64,000 nucleotides of DNA, from positions 1,054,001 to 1,118,000 of the forward strand of contig OY970386.1 in the NCBI GenBank assembly GCA_963719465.1, written 5' to 3'. Below are positions 8,359 to 18,158 of this stretch, piece after piece. The notes below the pieces were generated by a model that did no database searches, had not been told where the DNA came from, and saw only the letters and a program-made list of their open reading frames with translations. Each line of letters starts with the position of its first letter. Position 1 is the stretch's first letter. Both the position numbers and the translations under genes were made by a program. Source of the DNA: JALHUB01 sp963719465 (lineage in GTDB: Bacteria > Chloroflexota > Dehalococcoidia > DSTF01 > JALHUB01).

Positions 8359-9852
8359 TCAGACAGACCGAAGGCCGGAGAGTGGGCAAATCGTGCACTC
8401 ACCGGCGGCGCAGTAGTGACGGTAGAGGTACAGCCGCCCCTGCTGAAGAGAGGCACTGCTCCGGGCGCGCCCCGATCCGGAGGGCGGTCGAAAGTTGGCT
8501 TCCAGGAAGCGCATGCCGCCGTAAGAGCCGGCCGAGGGCAGCAGAAGAAAGCTTGAGGCGGCGCGATCTGACAGATCGCCGAGGGAGTGCGCGGCGCCCC
8601 AGGCGGCGGCAAACGGCAGCACGACGTTGGCGAGGACCTCCAGCGCCCGCCCGCGGCCGATGAGCGCTCCAGCAGGCGTGGCGGTTCCCCGCGACAGGTC
8701 ATAGTGGTCACGCCAGAAGTTGTCCGCCGGCACCTGCCAGGCAGCGATCAGCTTCGAAAGGGAAGGCGCTTCGGCCTCCCGCAGCATCGAAAGCGACGCG
8801 ACCGGGCTCGGCCAGCACGAGAGCAGCCGGACGAGGCCGGCCAGGCGTCGCGCTGGCTGGTTGTTGGGGCGCAAGCCGCTGAGCTGCTCCAGTTGTACTT
8901 TCGGCACTCCCTGTCCCAGCTTCGACCAGAGCTCCTCCAGGCGAAAGACGTAGGGCGAAGCAGCCGGCCTCGCGGCTCGCTGGCTGGGCAGAAGCCGGGC
9001 GCTCCCTAGAAGAAGCGCCTCCGCCCCAGCCTGGCCCTCTCGCTCCAGCGCCCGCCGCAACTCCTCATACGGTAGCGCCTGCGCCAGGCGGAAGAAGGCC
9101 TCCTCGTTGCGACTGTAGCCGAGCGCCCGGAGCAGCCCTTCATACAGGGTCTGATTCGCGCCCTGCCGCCTCAGCAGCGCGGCAAAGCGGGCCTGCTTCT
9201 GCCGGAAGCGCATCTGCCCCAGCCGCATCAGAAGCGTTTCGATTTCCGGCCAGCCGTTTCGCGCGACGGCGCTGCGGCAGGGCTCCGACCAGACGGACGG
9301 TTGGGCCAGCCAGAGGCGCAGCTCCTCGGCGCGGCGGGCGACCCAGGGCGCCAGGGCGACGACGGCGACCCGCCGCCCGCAACGGAGGACGGTCGAAGTT
9401 CCCGCGTCATCGTGAAAGACGACGTGGAGGATGAGGTTATCGTAGCGTGCATCAAGGTGATGGCCGTGGGCGACGAAGGCGCTGGAGCGGACGTGGAGCT
9501 CAACGTCACCCTTCAGCAGGTGGCCGCGTTCGTCGGCAATGAGGGCGCTGAGGAAGTCCGGGCCGGCCGACAGGTTGCGGCGGCCGCGGTAGACGACCTG
9601 GAGCGCCAATCCGTCCCGCAGGCGGAGCGCTTCGCGGGGAAACCGCTGTCCCTCCCAGAGGCGCACCAGCTCCTCTTCGTGGAGCCGCGGCTCGCTGGCC
9701 GGGAAGGCGAGGAGCAGGCCTCCCTCTCCGCTGCCTTCGCGGGGAGGCGCTTCTTCCGGTGCCCGTCCCGCCTCTTCCGATGCCTCTCCCGCCGGCAAAT
9801 CGCCCGCCTTCGCCCCGTACGGCGCCCTTCTCTCCCCCAGAAGTAGCGGCAT
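8359..9852 (-). CDS. DUF2851 family protein
   Basis: The 497-residue protein matches DUF2851: an N-terminal EELVRLWEGQRFP, then the core GRRNLSAGPDFLSAL...GDVELHVRSSAFVAHGHH...YDNLILHVVFHDD, and the C-terminal Cys cluster (CAAGECTICPL). The mix of conserved Asp, Glu and His with H-x-H in the core looks enzymatic, and the terminal Cys cluster could bind a metal, but the family has no known function. The first 45 residues are low-complexity Glu/Gly/Pro and may not be conserved. The start codon is one base after the stop of a small XRE regulator, so both are transcribed from the regulator's promoter. It converges with tsaD. Confidence 0.8.
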   Translation of the reverse strand: MPLLLGERRAPYGAKAGDLPAGEASEEAGRAPEEAPPREGSGEGGLLLAFPASEPRLHEEELVRLWEGQRFPREALRLRDGLALQVVYRGRRNLSAGPDFLSALIADERGHLLKGDVELHVRSSAFVAHGHHLDARYDNLILHVVFHDDAGTSTVLRCGRRVAVVALAPWVARRAEELRLWLAQPSVWSEPCRSAVARNGWPEIETLLMRLGQMRFRQKQARFAALLRRQGANQTLYEGLLRALGYSRNEEAFFRLAQALPYEELRRALEREGQAGAEALLLGSARLLPSQRAARPAASPYVFRLEELWSKLGQGVPKVQLEQLSGLRPNNQPARRLAGLVRLLSCWPSPVASLSMLREAEAPSLSKLIAAWQVPADNFWRDHYDLSRGTATPAGALIGRGRALEVLANVVLPFAAAWGAAHSLGDLSDRAASSFLLLPSAGSYGGMRFLEANFRPPSGSGRARSSASLQQGRLYLYRHYCAAGECTICPLSGLRSV

Positions 9853-9853
9853 C

Positions 9854-10105
9854 CTAGCCTTCGCGCTCCCCTTCGTCCGTCGTGGTGCTCTTCGCCTCGT
9901 AGGCGAAGCCGGCCCGCTCCGCGATGAGCGTCAGCAGCCGCGCCGACGCTCCCCTTGGCCGGTACTGGCCCGTCTCCCACTCGCTTATCGTCTGCTGGCG
10001 CGTGCCCAGCTCTTCCGCCATCCCCGCCTGGGTCAGCCCCAGGTGCTCTCGCAGCTCGTGGACGCGCCCGGCGTCCCAGGCGACCTTGCGCCTGCCCTTT
10101 GCCAT
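9854..10105 (-). CDS. Small XRE-family transcriptional regulator
   Basis: This 83-residue protein is little more than a lambda-repressor-like helix-turn-helix. The HTH lies at about residues 15-65 (LREHLGLTQAGMAEELGTRQ, then TISEWETGQYRP), followed by an acidic tail. The ATG at 10105 was chosen over an upstream in-frame start because the family begins with this basic MAKGRRK segment and because a good promoter ends seven bases before it. It forms a two-gene operon with DUF2851. An inverted repeat between its own -35 and -10 boxes suggests autoregulation. Confidence 0.85.
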   Translation of the reverse strand: MAKGRRKVAWDAGRVHELREHLGLTQAGMAEELGTRQQTISEWETGQYRPRGASARLLTLIAERAGFAYEAKSTTTDEGEREG

Positions 10106-10112
10106 AGGCGTA

Positions 10113-10141
10113 ATCTTACACGCTAACGTGTACGTCGTCAA
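10113..10141 (-). promoter_or_regulatory. XRE-DUF2851 promoter with embedded operator-like inverted repeat
   Basis: On the minus strand TTGACG (10141-10136) and TAAGAT (10118-10113) are exactly 17 bases apart. The -10 box is seven bases from the ATG, predicting a leaderless mRNA. Between and touching the boxes lies a perfect 6-bp inverted repeat, TACACG-CTAA-CGTGTA (10117-10132), placed where a bound repressor would block RNA polymerase. The regulator encoded directly downstream is the obvious ligand. Confidence 0.7.
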
Positions 10142-10200
10142 CAACAACAACAACGACAGCAACCGGGGCGACGACCGAAGCAAGGGGAGGTCGCGATGTT

Positions 10201-10229
10201 GTTGCATCGCCTGGCGGTCTGAGCTAATA
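10201..10229 (+). promoter_or_regulatory. groESL promoter
   Basis: TTGCAT (10201-10206) and TAATAT (10224-10229) are separated by 17 bases. The predicted start point falls inside the CIRCE element that begins five bases downstream, the usual arrangement for HrcA-repressed chaperonin operons. Confidence 0.75.
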
Positions 10230-10233
10230 TTGC

Positions 10234-10260
10234 TTTAGCACTCTCGTTCAGAGAGTGCTA
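10234..10260 (+). promoter_or_regulatory. CIRCE element (HrcA operator)
   Basis: The element is a perfect match to the canonical inverted repeat TTAGCACTC-N9-GAGTGCTAA. It lies between the groESL promoter and groES. HrcA repressor binding here would couple groESL expression to heat and protein-folding stress. hrcA itself is not in the window. Confidence 0.97.
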
Positions 10261-10343
10261 ACCACTAGAGCGGCCGCTTCCATCATCCGTCTGGCCGCCT
10301 CTTTGTGGCCCAAAGCTCAGCAGTCTGAAGAGAAGGAGAACTC

Positions 10344-10655
10344 ATGGCAACGAAACTCATTCCCCTGGCGGACCGACTGGTCATCAAGGCCGTCGTCCAG
10401 GAAGAGGTGCTGGCAAGCGGCATCGTCATCCCCGACACGGCGAAGGAAAAGCCCCAGCAGGGCGAGGTCATCGCCGTCGGCCCCGGACGCCTCGACGAGG
10501 ACGGCAAGCGCATCCCGATGGACCTGAAGGCCGGCGACCGCGTCCTCTACGCCAAGTACAGCGGCCAGGAAGTGAAGATCGACCTCGAGGAGTACATCGT
10601 CCTCTCGGAGAAAGACGTTCTCTGCAAAGTGCAGGCGGGTAAATCCGGCAAGTAG
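10344..10655 (+). CDS. groES: Co-chaperonin GroES (Cpn10)
   Basis: This 103-residue protein is the heptameric lid of the chaperonin. It has PLADRLVIKAV, the mobile loop SGIVIPDTAKEKPQQGEVIAVGPG, and the terminal EYIVLSEKDVLCKV, and is slightly longer than the usual 95-97 residues. An AAGGAGAA ribosome-binding site lies seven bases before the ATG. It is the first gene of the CIRCE-controlled operon, and groEL follows after 61 bases. Confidence 0.98.
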   Translation: MATKLIPLADRLVIKAVVQEEVLASGIVIPDTAKEKPQQGEVIAVGPGRLDEDGKRIPMDLKAGDRVLYAKYSGQEVKIDLEEYIVLSEKDVLCKVQAGKSGK

Positions 10656-10716
10656 CGCAGGTTCCCCGCCATCGCCGTCGCAAGTCGGCAGGGATGGTCG
10701 GGCTAGGGAGGTCTTA

Positions 10717-12336
<1,620 letters not shown>

Positions 12337-12360
12337 TAGACAAACGCTGGGAAACTGGTA

Positions 12361-12386
12361 GGGCCGCTCGGCAACCCGAGCGGCCC
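12361..12386 (+). terminator. groESL terminator hairpin
   Basis: A perfect 11-bp stem (GGGCCGCTCGG pairing with CCGAGCGGCCC) closes a four-base loop 25 bases after the groEL stop. Only a short, weakly T-rich stretch follows, so it may act with Rho or in both directions. It also separates groEL from the convergent M16 peptidase. Confidence 0.75.
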
Positions 12387-12460
12387 CAATCTTACCCGCA
12401 GAACGCATCTGAAATAGCCATTCGGCCTGGCACGTCGACCACGACCGGTCGCACGCGTTG

Positions 12461-13734
12461 CTAGAGGTCGAGCAGCGGCAGAAAGCGGCCGTCGCTACGG
12501 AAAGGTCCCACGACCGCCAGGTTGAGCGCTTCTCGCCGCAAGACCCGATTCGCCACCCGCAGCACGTCCTCCCTCGCCACCGCGCTCACTCGCGCCAGCA
12601 CTTCGTTCACCGTCAGCACTTTCCCGGTCAGCAGCTCCTGCGCGCCCGTCCAGCCGGAGACGCTGCGGGTATCCTCCCCCCCAAGATGACCCGACCACGG
12701 GAAAGCTCCTTGGCTCGAGCCACTTCCTCTTCTTCCACGTCATCGCGGATCCGCGCCAGCTCGCGCATGAGCGCGGCCAGCGCCTTGAAGGCATTCTTCG
12801 GATCGACCGCCGCGTAAACGCCAAGCGACCCGGTGTCCTGGTAGTGACTGGCGTAGCTGTGGACGTCGTAGCAGAGGCCGAGCCTCTCGCGCAGCTCCAG
12901 GAAGAGCCGGCTACTCATTCCTTCGCCGAGTATGACGCTGAGAAGGTCCAGCGCCGGCCAATCGGGATGCTCCATGGGAACACCTTCGACGGCCAGCGAG
13001 ATATGGGCCTGCTCCGTCTTCTTGTGCAGGACCTCAAGCCGCGGGCCTTCGTCGATGCCCCAGGCCGGCTGCCAGCCCCCGGGCAGTCCCCGCTGCCAGT
13101 CGCCGAGCTCCCGGCCGACGAGCTCCAGCGCCTCTTCGTGCGTGATGTTGCCCGCGACCGCGACGACCGCGTTCTCGGCGACGTACTGCCGGCCAAGGTA
13201 AGAGAGCACCATCTCGCGCGTCATCGACGAGACCGTCTCATTGCTGCCGCCTACGTCGCGGCCCAGCGGCTGATCCGGCCACATCACCTGGTCGAGGAGT
13301 TGATCGACGAGCTGTGGCGGCGAATCGGCCACGGCGGCTAGTTCCTCGAGAATTACCCCCCGCTCTTTCTCCATCTCGTCTGCAGCAAGAAGGGGGTGAC
13401 GAACCAGGTCGCTCAGAATATCGCCCAGCATGTCGAAATGGGACCGGGCGACCTTGCCGTAGTAGACTGTCAGTTCTCGGTCCGTCACGGCGTTCATCAC
13501 GCCACCGACGCTGTCAACGATCTGAGAGATCTCACGCGACGTTGGGCGGCGCTCGGTACCCTTGAAGACGAGATGCTCAGCCATGTGAGAAATCCCCGCT
13601 TCGGAAGCATCCTCGTAGCGTGAGCCGGCTCCGAGATAGATGCTGATGCTGACCGACCTGGTAAAGGGCATGGGCGCCGTTACCACGCGGAGCCCATTGT
13701 CCAGTGTGGCCCGTTGATAGACCTCTTCCGGCAT
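12461..13734 (-). CDS. M16-family zinc peptidase, C-terminal frameshift
   Basis: This is an insulinase/mitochondrial-processing-peptidase-like protease. The inverted zinc motif HxxEH is intact at His50-Glu53-His54 (HMAEHLVFKG), and the N-terminus (RATLDNGLRVVT) is family-typical. The frame runs cleanly to about residue 350, where a run of seven C on the plus strand (12676-12682) breaks it and gives an unrelated tail ending at 12628. The next frame continues the family sequence to a stop at 12461 (EDTRSVSGWTGAQELLTGKV... to FLPLLDL), so one missing or two extra bases in the homopolymer explain everything. The restored protein is about 420 residues, the usual length. A sequencing error is the simplest cause. 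Confidence 0.85.
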
Positions 13735-13755
13735 CTCTCGACCTCTCTTGAGCCC

Positions 13756-13784
13756 ATTCTATAGGGCGACGAACGTCTTTTCAA
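13756..13784 (-). promoter_or_regulatory. Promoter of the M16 peptidase gene
   Basis: On the minus strand TTGAAA (13784-13779) and TAGAAT (13761-13756) are separated by 17 bases. The start codon is about 20 bases downstream, after an AGAGGT ribosome-binding site. The remaining bases up to 13897 hold no other visible element. Confidence 0.6.
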
Positions 13785-13897
13785 CGCGAGCCAGCATGTT
13801 TGGCACTTCCGTATCTGCAGCATCTGCTGAATGGCTCATCCTTTGCCGAACCTAACGGTAGAGGAACTGATAGTTCAATCTCTGTGGGATTCGCGTT

Positions 13898-15502
13898 GTG
13901 ACGGGGAAGGTTACTTCTCTATACAAACTTGCGAACGCCGCTATCGACGGTCGTGCCGGCGAGCGAACGCTGCTGCGCATCGCCGACCTCGTTCGCGAAG
14001 CCGTGGGCGCGGAGCGCGTCTTCTTCGTTCATCCCGAAGACAGAGAGCCCATCCTCTGCTCGGATTCCAGCTCTCCATATGGATTGGGCACGAACCAGAT
14101 GGGCCTCTGGCTTGTCCAGCACCAGTGCGAGATCGTGGATGGGCCGGTCGCCTTCGACATAGTGGGTGAGCGAGTCAGCGACATCGTCGACGCGCAAAAA
14201 GCCGGCGGCAGACGCTTCCTTGGCCTACAGCTCAACGGCAGCGGCAGCGAAATGCTTGTCATCAAGACGCGCGCCGACCATCCCGCCAGCCCGGATACGT
14301 TTGCTTTCATCGAAGCGGCCACGCCTGCCATCTCGCTTGCACTGGGCCAGATGCTCAGCGTGGCCAAGGCCGACCGCCAGCGCGAGCAGATGTCCGCCGT
14401 CGCCGATGCGGCGCAATTGCTGATTCAGGCCGAGCACATATCGCCGGTCCTCAAACACCTCGCGGACGCGATCTCCAAATCCACAGAGAACGATCTGGTG
14501 ACGATCAACGTCTACGACCAAGAATCCCAGTCATTTGTACTCAGCGTCTTGAATATCGGGCCGCAGATTGACACGTCCCTCGGCGACGAGTGGAGGCAGC
14601 GGGAATTGCCGACTCATTACCCGCAAGCGATTCTCGACGCGGCAATCGTGGCCCGCCAGCCGCTGCTCCTCCCGGACCTGCAACACGACGAACGTATACC
14701 GGAATTTGGCAGGCAGTTCTTCGAACGGGCTCACATCTTCTCCGCCGCCCAGGTTCCAATCACTTTTCGCGACGAGTTTCTCGGCGTTCTTAGGACAGCC
14801 ACTCAACGGCCACATAACTACTCAGAATCAGAAGTCGAGGTCCTGAACGGCTTCGCCAGCCAACTCGGCGCCGCCCTCAAAGCATTGCATATGTACCGCT
14901 CGCTGGCCCAGTCGGAGAAACAACTGCGGGAGTACGCTGAAGAGCTGCAATCGAGCATGGAGGTGCAGCACCGCCTCGCGCGGACTGACGCGCTGACCGG
15001 AATTCCCAACCGACGCTACATAGACGAGGTGATCAGGGGCGAGTGCTCGCGCGCGGTGCGCCACAAGACCGCCCTCTGCATCGCCCTAGCCGACCTCGAT
15101 AAGTTCAAGGCGATCAACGACAACTTCGGTCACAAGGCGGGCGACGCGGCTCTCGTGCAGCTTGCCGACCTTGCGCGGCGGACATGCCGGCGCGGCAACG
15201 TCGTGGGGCGCTACGGCGGCGACGAGTTCATCTTCGTCCTGCCGGGAGCGGACCTCGCGGCGGCCCACAGATTCGCGAACCGTTTCCGGACGAGCGTCGC
15301 CGCAAGAGTGTTCGATTTCGCCGAGGACGGGAACGCAAGGATGAGGATGAGGATCAGCATCGGCGTCGCCCAGTTCGACCCAGAAAAGACGCAGAAGCCG
15401 TTCGCCTTGATAAAGCAGGCAGACGAAGCCCTCTACCAGGCCAAGGCCAGGGGCGGGAACAAGACCTGCTCTGTGTCCAGGCGAAAGAGGGCCGCTGCCT
15501 GA
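13898..15502 (+). CDS. GAF-like sensor diguanylate cyclase, no I-site
   Basis: The 534-residue protein has two GAF-like sensory regions (about residues 15-160 and 170-330), a short coiled coil (AQSEKQLREYAEELQSSMEVQ) and a GGDEF domain from about residue 355. The active site is intact (RYGGDEFIF near residue 440), as is the entry motif DALTGIPNRRYIDEV. The product-inhibition site expected nine residues upstream (RxxD) reads RRGN, so feedback inhibition by c-di-GMP at the primary I-site should be absent. No transmembrane segment is seen. Translation starts at GTG. A paralogue of the same architecture follows after 27 bases. Confidence 0.9.
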   Translation: MTGKVTSLYKLANAAIDGRAGERTLLRIADLVREAVGAERVFFVHPEDREPILCSDSSSPYGLGTNQMGLWLVQHQCEIVDGPVAFDIVGERVSDIVDAQKAGGRRFLGLQLNGSGSEMLVIKTRADHPASPDTFAFIEAATPAISLALGQMLSVAKADRQREQMSAVADAAQLLIQAEHISPVLKHLADAISKSTENDLVTINVYDQESQSFVLSVLNIGPQIDTSLGDEWRQRELPTHYPQAILDAAIVARQPLLLPDLQHDERIPEFGRQFFERAHIFSAAQVPITFRDEFLGVLRTATQRPHNYSESEVEVLNGFASQLGAALKALHMYRSLAQSEKQLREYAEELQSSMEVQHRLARTDALTGIPNRRYIDEVIRGECSRAVRHKTALCIALADLDKFKAINDNFGHKAGDAALVQLADLARRTCRRGNVVGRYGGDEFIFVLPGADLAAAHRFANRFRTSVAARVFDFAEDGNARMRMRISIGVAQFDPEKTQKPFALIKQADEALYQAKARGGNKTCSVSRRKRAAA

Positions 15503-15529
15503 CAGGAAGGAGCAAAGTCGCCGCCAAGA

Positions 15530-17182
15530 ATGTCAGACGACCCGCCATCCAACGCCCGCAACAAGCCGATCGCCTCGACATCAGCGAGAGAGCCTGTAAA
15601 CACCGGCCTCGACACGCTCCTGCAACTCGCCGATCTCGCTGCTAGGGGCCCGGCCAACAGGCTAGGACTCACCTGCGTGGCCGACATGCTCAGGGAAGCG
15701 CTCGGGGCGGAACAAGTTTGCTTCGTCTACGCCGAAGGCCTAGACTGGCTGCGCTGCGGCGATTCCCTCTCGGGAGACGAGATCGGAACGGGCGAGAAGG
15801 GGCTGTGGCTAGTGCAGCAGCGAACGCAGCAGCAGAAACATCCTGTCGCCTTCAACATTCATGCCGGTCGTGTCGAAGACCTGGTAGCAGCGACCGCCGG
15901 GAAAAAGCGCGACTACCTGGGCGTTCGCATCCCTACTCGCGAAAGCCCGGCCGAGATGGTCATCGTGCGCGGACCCTGGAACGAGGGCCTGAACGCCGGC
16001 CTGCTGAGCTTCATCGAGGCGGCCCGGCCTTCCCTCATCATGTTCCTCGAGCGAATGCTGAACGCCCGCTGGTCTGAGCGCCAGCGCCAGCAGATGTCGG
16101 CCCTGGCGAACGCCGCCGAAGTGCTTACCAGCGGAGAAGACACGCAGTCACTGCTGGAGCACCTTGCCGGCGCTATCTCCGACACAACAGGCTACGAGAT
16201 CGTGCGGATCGAGATCTGGGACGATGTCTCGCGGCGAATCGTGATGCAAGCACTCAACTCCGTCCGCTGGCAGGGCACCAGGGCGGACCTTCGCTCCAGC
16301 GAAAAGATCGTGGACGGACCGCTGAACGAAGTCTTGCGAACACTAGAGCCCGTCCTCATGCCCGACCTGCAGAACTGCCCGATTGTCGCCGAAGAAGAAC
16401 GACGCCTGTTTCAGTGGGTGATGCTGGTCTCCGCCGCCCGCGTGCCCATCCTCTTCGGCGACGAGTTGCTCGGTCTGATAGCCTTCGCCAGCTTCCGGCC
16501 GCGCGTGTTCCCACCGAAGGAGGTGGAAGCACTCAAGGCGATAGCCAGGCAGCTCGCGGTAGGCTTGAAAGCAAGGAAGATCTACTCGGCGCTGGTGGAA
16601 TCCAAAGAGCAACTAGAAAAACTCTCTCGGCGCCTCCAGGAAAGCACGGAGATCCAGCACCGCTTGGCCCGAACCGACGCGCTTACCGGCATCCCCAACC
16701 GACGCTACGTGGAAGAGGTGATCGAGGCGGAGCGGGCGCGCGCCCTTCGTCACGGCAGATCGCTCAGCGTCGGCCTGCTTAACGTCGACAAGCTGAAGAA
16801 GGTTAACGACGAGTACGGCCACGACGCCGGCGACGAGGTCTTGCTGCAACTTGCCCGCCTTGCCCGCCAGAGCTGTCGCAAGGGCGACGTGGTGGGCCGC
16901 TACGGCGGCGACGAGTTTCTCTTCGTCCTGCCGGAGGCTGACCTTGGCGCGGCGCTTCGCTTCGGCGAGCGATTCCGCAGTCGAGTCGCCTGCCAGCCAT
17001 TTCATCTTCCGCGCGGCGAGACGCTCGGCTTGAACATCAGCCTGGGCGTCGCAGAGGCAGACTGCCAGCGGCTCCAGGAGGCGCAGGACTTGATCGCGAC
17101 GGCGGACGCGGCCCTCTACGAAGCAAAGGCCAGCGGCGGGAATATCGTCTGCTCGCGGTCCCAGGCCATGAGCGTGGCCTAG
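15530..17182 (+). CDS. GAF-like sensor diguanylate cyclase, I-site present
   Basis: This 550-residue paralogue of the preceding gene shares the same order: two GAF-like regions, coiled coil, GGDEF. The catalytic motif RYGGDEFLF lies near residue 459. Here the inhibitory site reads RKGD, matching RxxD, so this copy should be subject to c-di-GMP feedback. The sensory halves have diverged much more than the GGDEF halves. The tandem pair probably arose by duplication and likely responds to different cytoplasmic signals. No c-di-GMP phosphodiesterase or receptor is found in the window. Confidence 0.9.
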   Translation: MSDDPPSNARNKPIASTSAREPVNTGLDTLLQLADLAARGPANRLGLTCVADMLREALGAEQVCFVYAEGLDWLRCGDSLSGDEIGTGEKGLWLVQQRTQQQKHPVAFNIHAGRVEDLVAATAGKKRDYLGVRIPTRESPAEMVIVRGPWNEGLNAGLLSFIEAARPSLIMFLERMLNARWSERQRQQMSALANAAEVLTSGEDTQSLLEHLAGAISDTTGYEIVRIEIWDDVSRRIVMQALNSVRWQGTRADLRSSEKIVDGPLNEVLRTLEPVLMPDLQNCPIVAEEERRLFQWVMLVSAARVPILFGDELLGLIAFASFRPRVFPPKEVEALKAIARQLAVGLKARKIYSALVESKEQLEKLSRRLQESTEIQHRLARTDALTGIPNRRYVEEVIEAERARALRHGRSLSVGLLNVDKLKKVNDEYGHDAGDEVLLQLARLARQSCRKGDVVGRYGGDEFLFVLPEADLGAALRFGERFRSRVACQPFHLPRGETLGLNISLGVAEADCQRLQEAQDLIATADAALYEAKASGGNIVCSRSQAMSVA

Positions 17183-17289
17183 ACCGCCGCTCTTCTATTC
17201 TCCCCCCTAGCGTTGTGTTCCCCAGGCGGGCCAAAACGGCGGCTTCAATCTGTAATACAATAGTCTCACTTTCAGAAAACGAGGCAGAA

Positions 17290-18141
17290 GTGCAACTCAC
17301 TCCCAGCGTTCACCTGCTGCGGGCGCCGTCCGCGCCTTACGCCGGCCCCTACGAGCCGAACGTCTATCTCGTCGTGGACGGGAAGAGCGCCCTGATAATC
17401 GACGGCGGCCTGGCGGATGAGGCGGCGGCGAAGGAGCGTCTCACCTACGTAAAAGACCTCGGCGTTGCGCGCGTCGAGCAAATCGTGCTGACGCATCATC
17501 ACCGCGACCACGCCGGCGGCGCCTTCCTCCTGGCTGAGGCTCTTCACGCACCTGTTCGCATGCATGGTGAAGAGCAGCGCCTGCTGCCGGAAGAGGTCCG
17601 GCGCCAGCACTCCAGGCGTTTCGGCCCGCCGCTTATCGCCGACGAGGCGCTTCCGGTCGGGCGTTTGCGGCTGCGCGCAATTTTCACGCCGGGGCACAGC
17701 ATCGGCCACTTATCGTTCTTCCTCGAAGAGGAGAGCGTTCTTTTCAGCGGCGACAACGTGCTCGGCCTTGGGACGACCGCTATCCCGCCTCCTCCCGCCG
17801 GCGATATGGCGGTCTACATACGCTCGCTCGAACGGATGAAGGCGCTCGACGCCCGGCTCATCCTGCCCGGCCATGGGCCGCCGGTGCGCGAGCCGCAGCG
17901 CAAGATTCAGGAGCTGATCGACCACCGTCACGAACGCGAAGAGCAATTGCTTTCGCTGCTGCGGGAGGGCGAGATGAGCGTCGATGCGCTGGTCCGGCGG
18001 CTCTATCCGGAGCTGGCGCCGCAACTCGTCCGGATGGCCGAGGGGCAGGTGACAGCCCACCTCTGCAAGCTTCGCGACGAGGGCAAGGCGAGCCTGCGCG
18101 AGAAACGCGGCCAACTCTTCGCTTCGCAGCCGGGCTCGTAG
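17290..18141 (+). CDS. MBL-fold metallo-hydrolase with C-terminal winged-helix-like region
   Basis: This 283-residue metallo-beta-lactamase-fold protein has the binuclear zinc motif HHHRDHAGG (His69, His71, Asp73, His74), then TPGHSIGH, FSGDNVLG and LPGHGPP, the full ligand set. The last 70 residues (EGEMSVDALVRRLYPEL...VTAHLCKLRDEGKA) look like the small helical/winged domain of LACTB2-like hydrolases. The GTG at 17290 was chosen because a TACAAT -10 box (17256-17261) lies just upstream and ACGAGG precedes it; a longer in-frame start would overlap that promoter. Substrate unknown; LACTB2 itself is a ribonuclease. The stop is 17 bases from the inserted IS. Confidence 0.85.
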   Translation: MQLTPSVHLLRAPSAPYAGPYEPNVYLVVDGKSALIIDGGLADEAAAKERLTYVKDLGVARVEQIVLTHHHRDHAGGAFLLAEALHAPVRMHGEEQRLLPEEVRRQHSRRFGPPLIADEALPVGRLRLRAIFTPGHSIGHLSFFLEEESVLFSGDNVLGLGTTAIPPPPAGDMAVYIRSLERMKALDARLILPGHGPPVREPQRKIQELIDHRHEREEQLLSLLREGEMSVDALVRRLYPELAPQLVRMAEGQVTAHLCKLRDEGKASLREKRGQLFASQPGS

Positions 18142-18143
18142 TT

Positions 18144-18158
18144 CGCCTAGACCCTCCT
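18144..18158 (+). repeat. Target-site duplication, left copy
   Basis: The 15 bases CGCCTAGACCCTCCT abut the left end of the insertion sequence and recur exactly at 19187-19201 next to the right end. A perfect duplication of this length is within the range known for IS481-type elements and indicates a fairly recent insertion. Confidence 0.92.
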
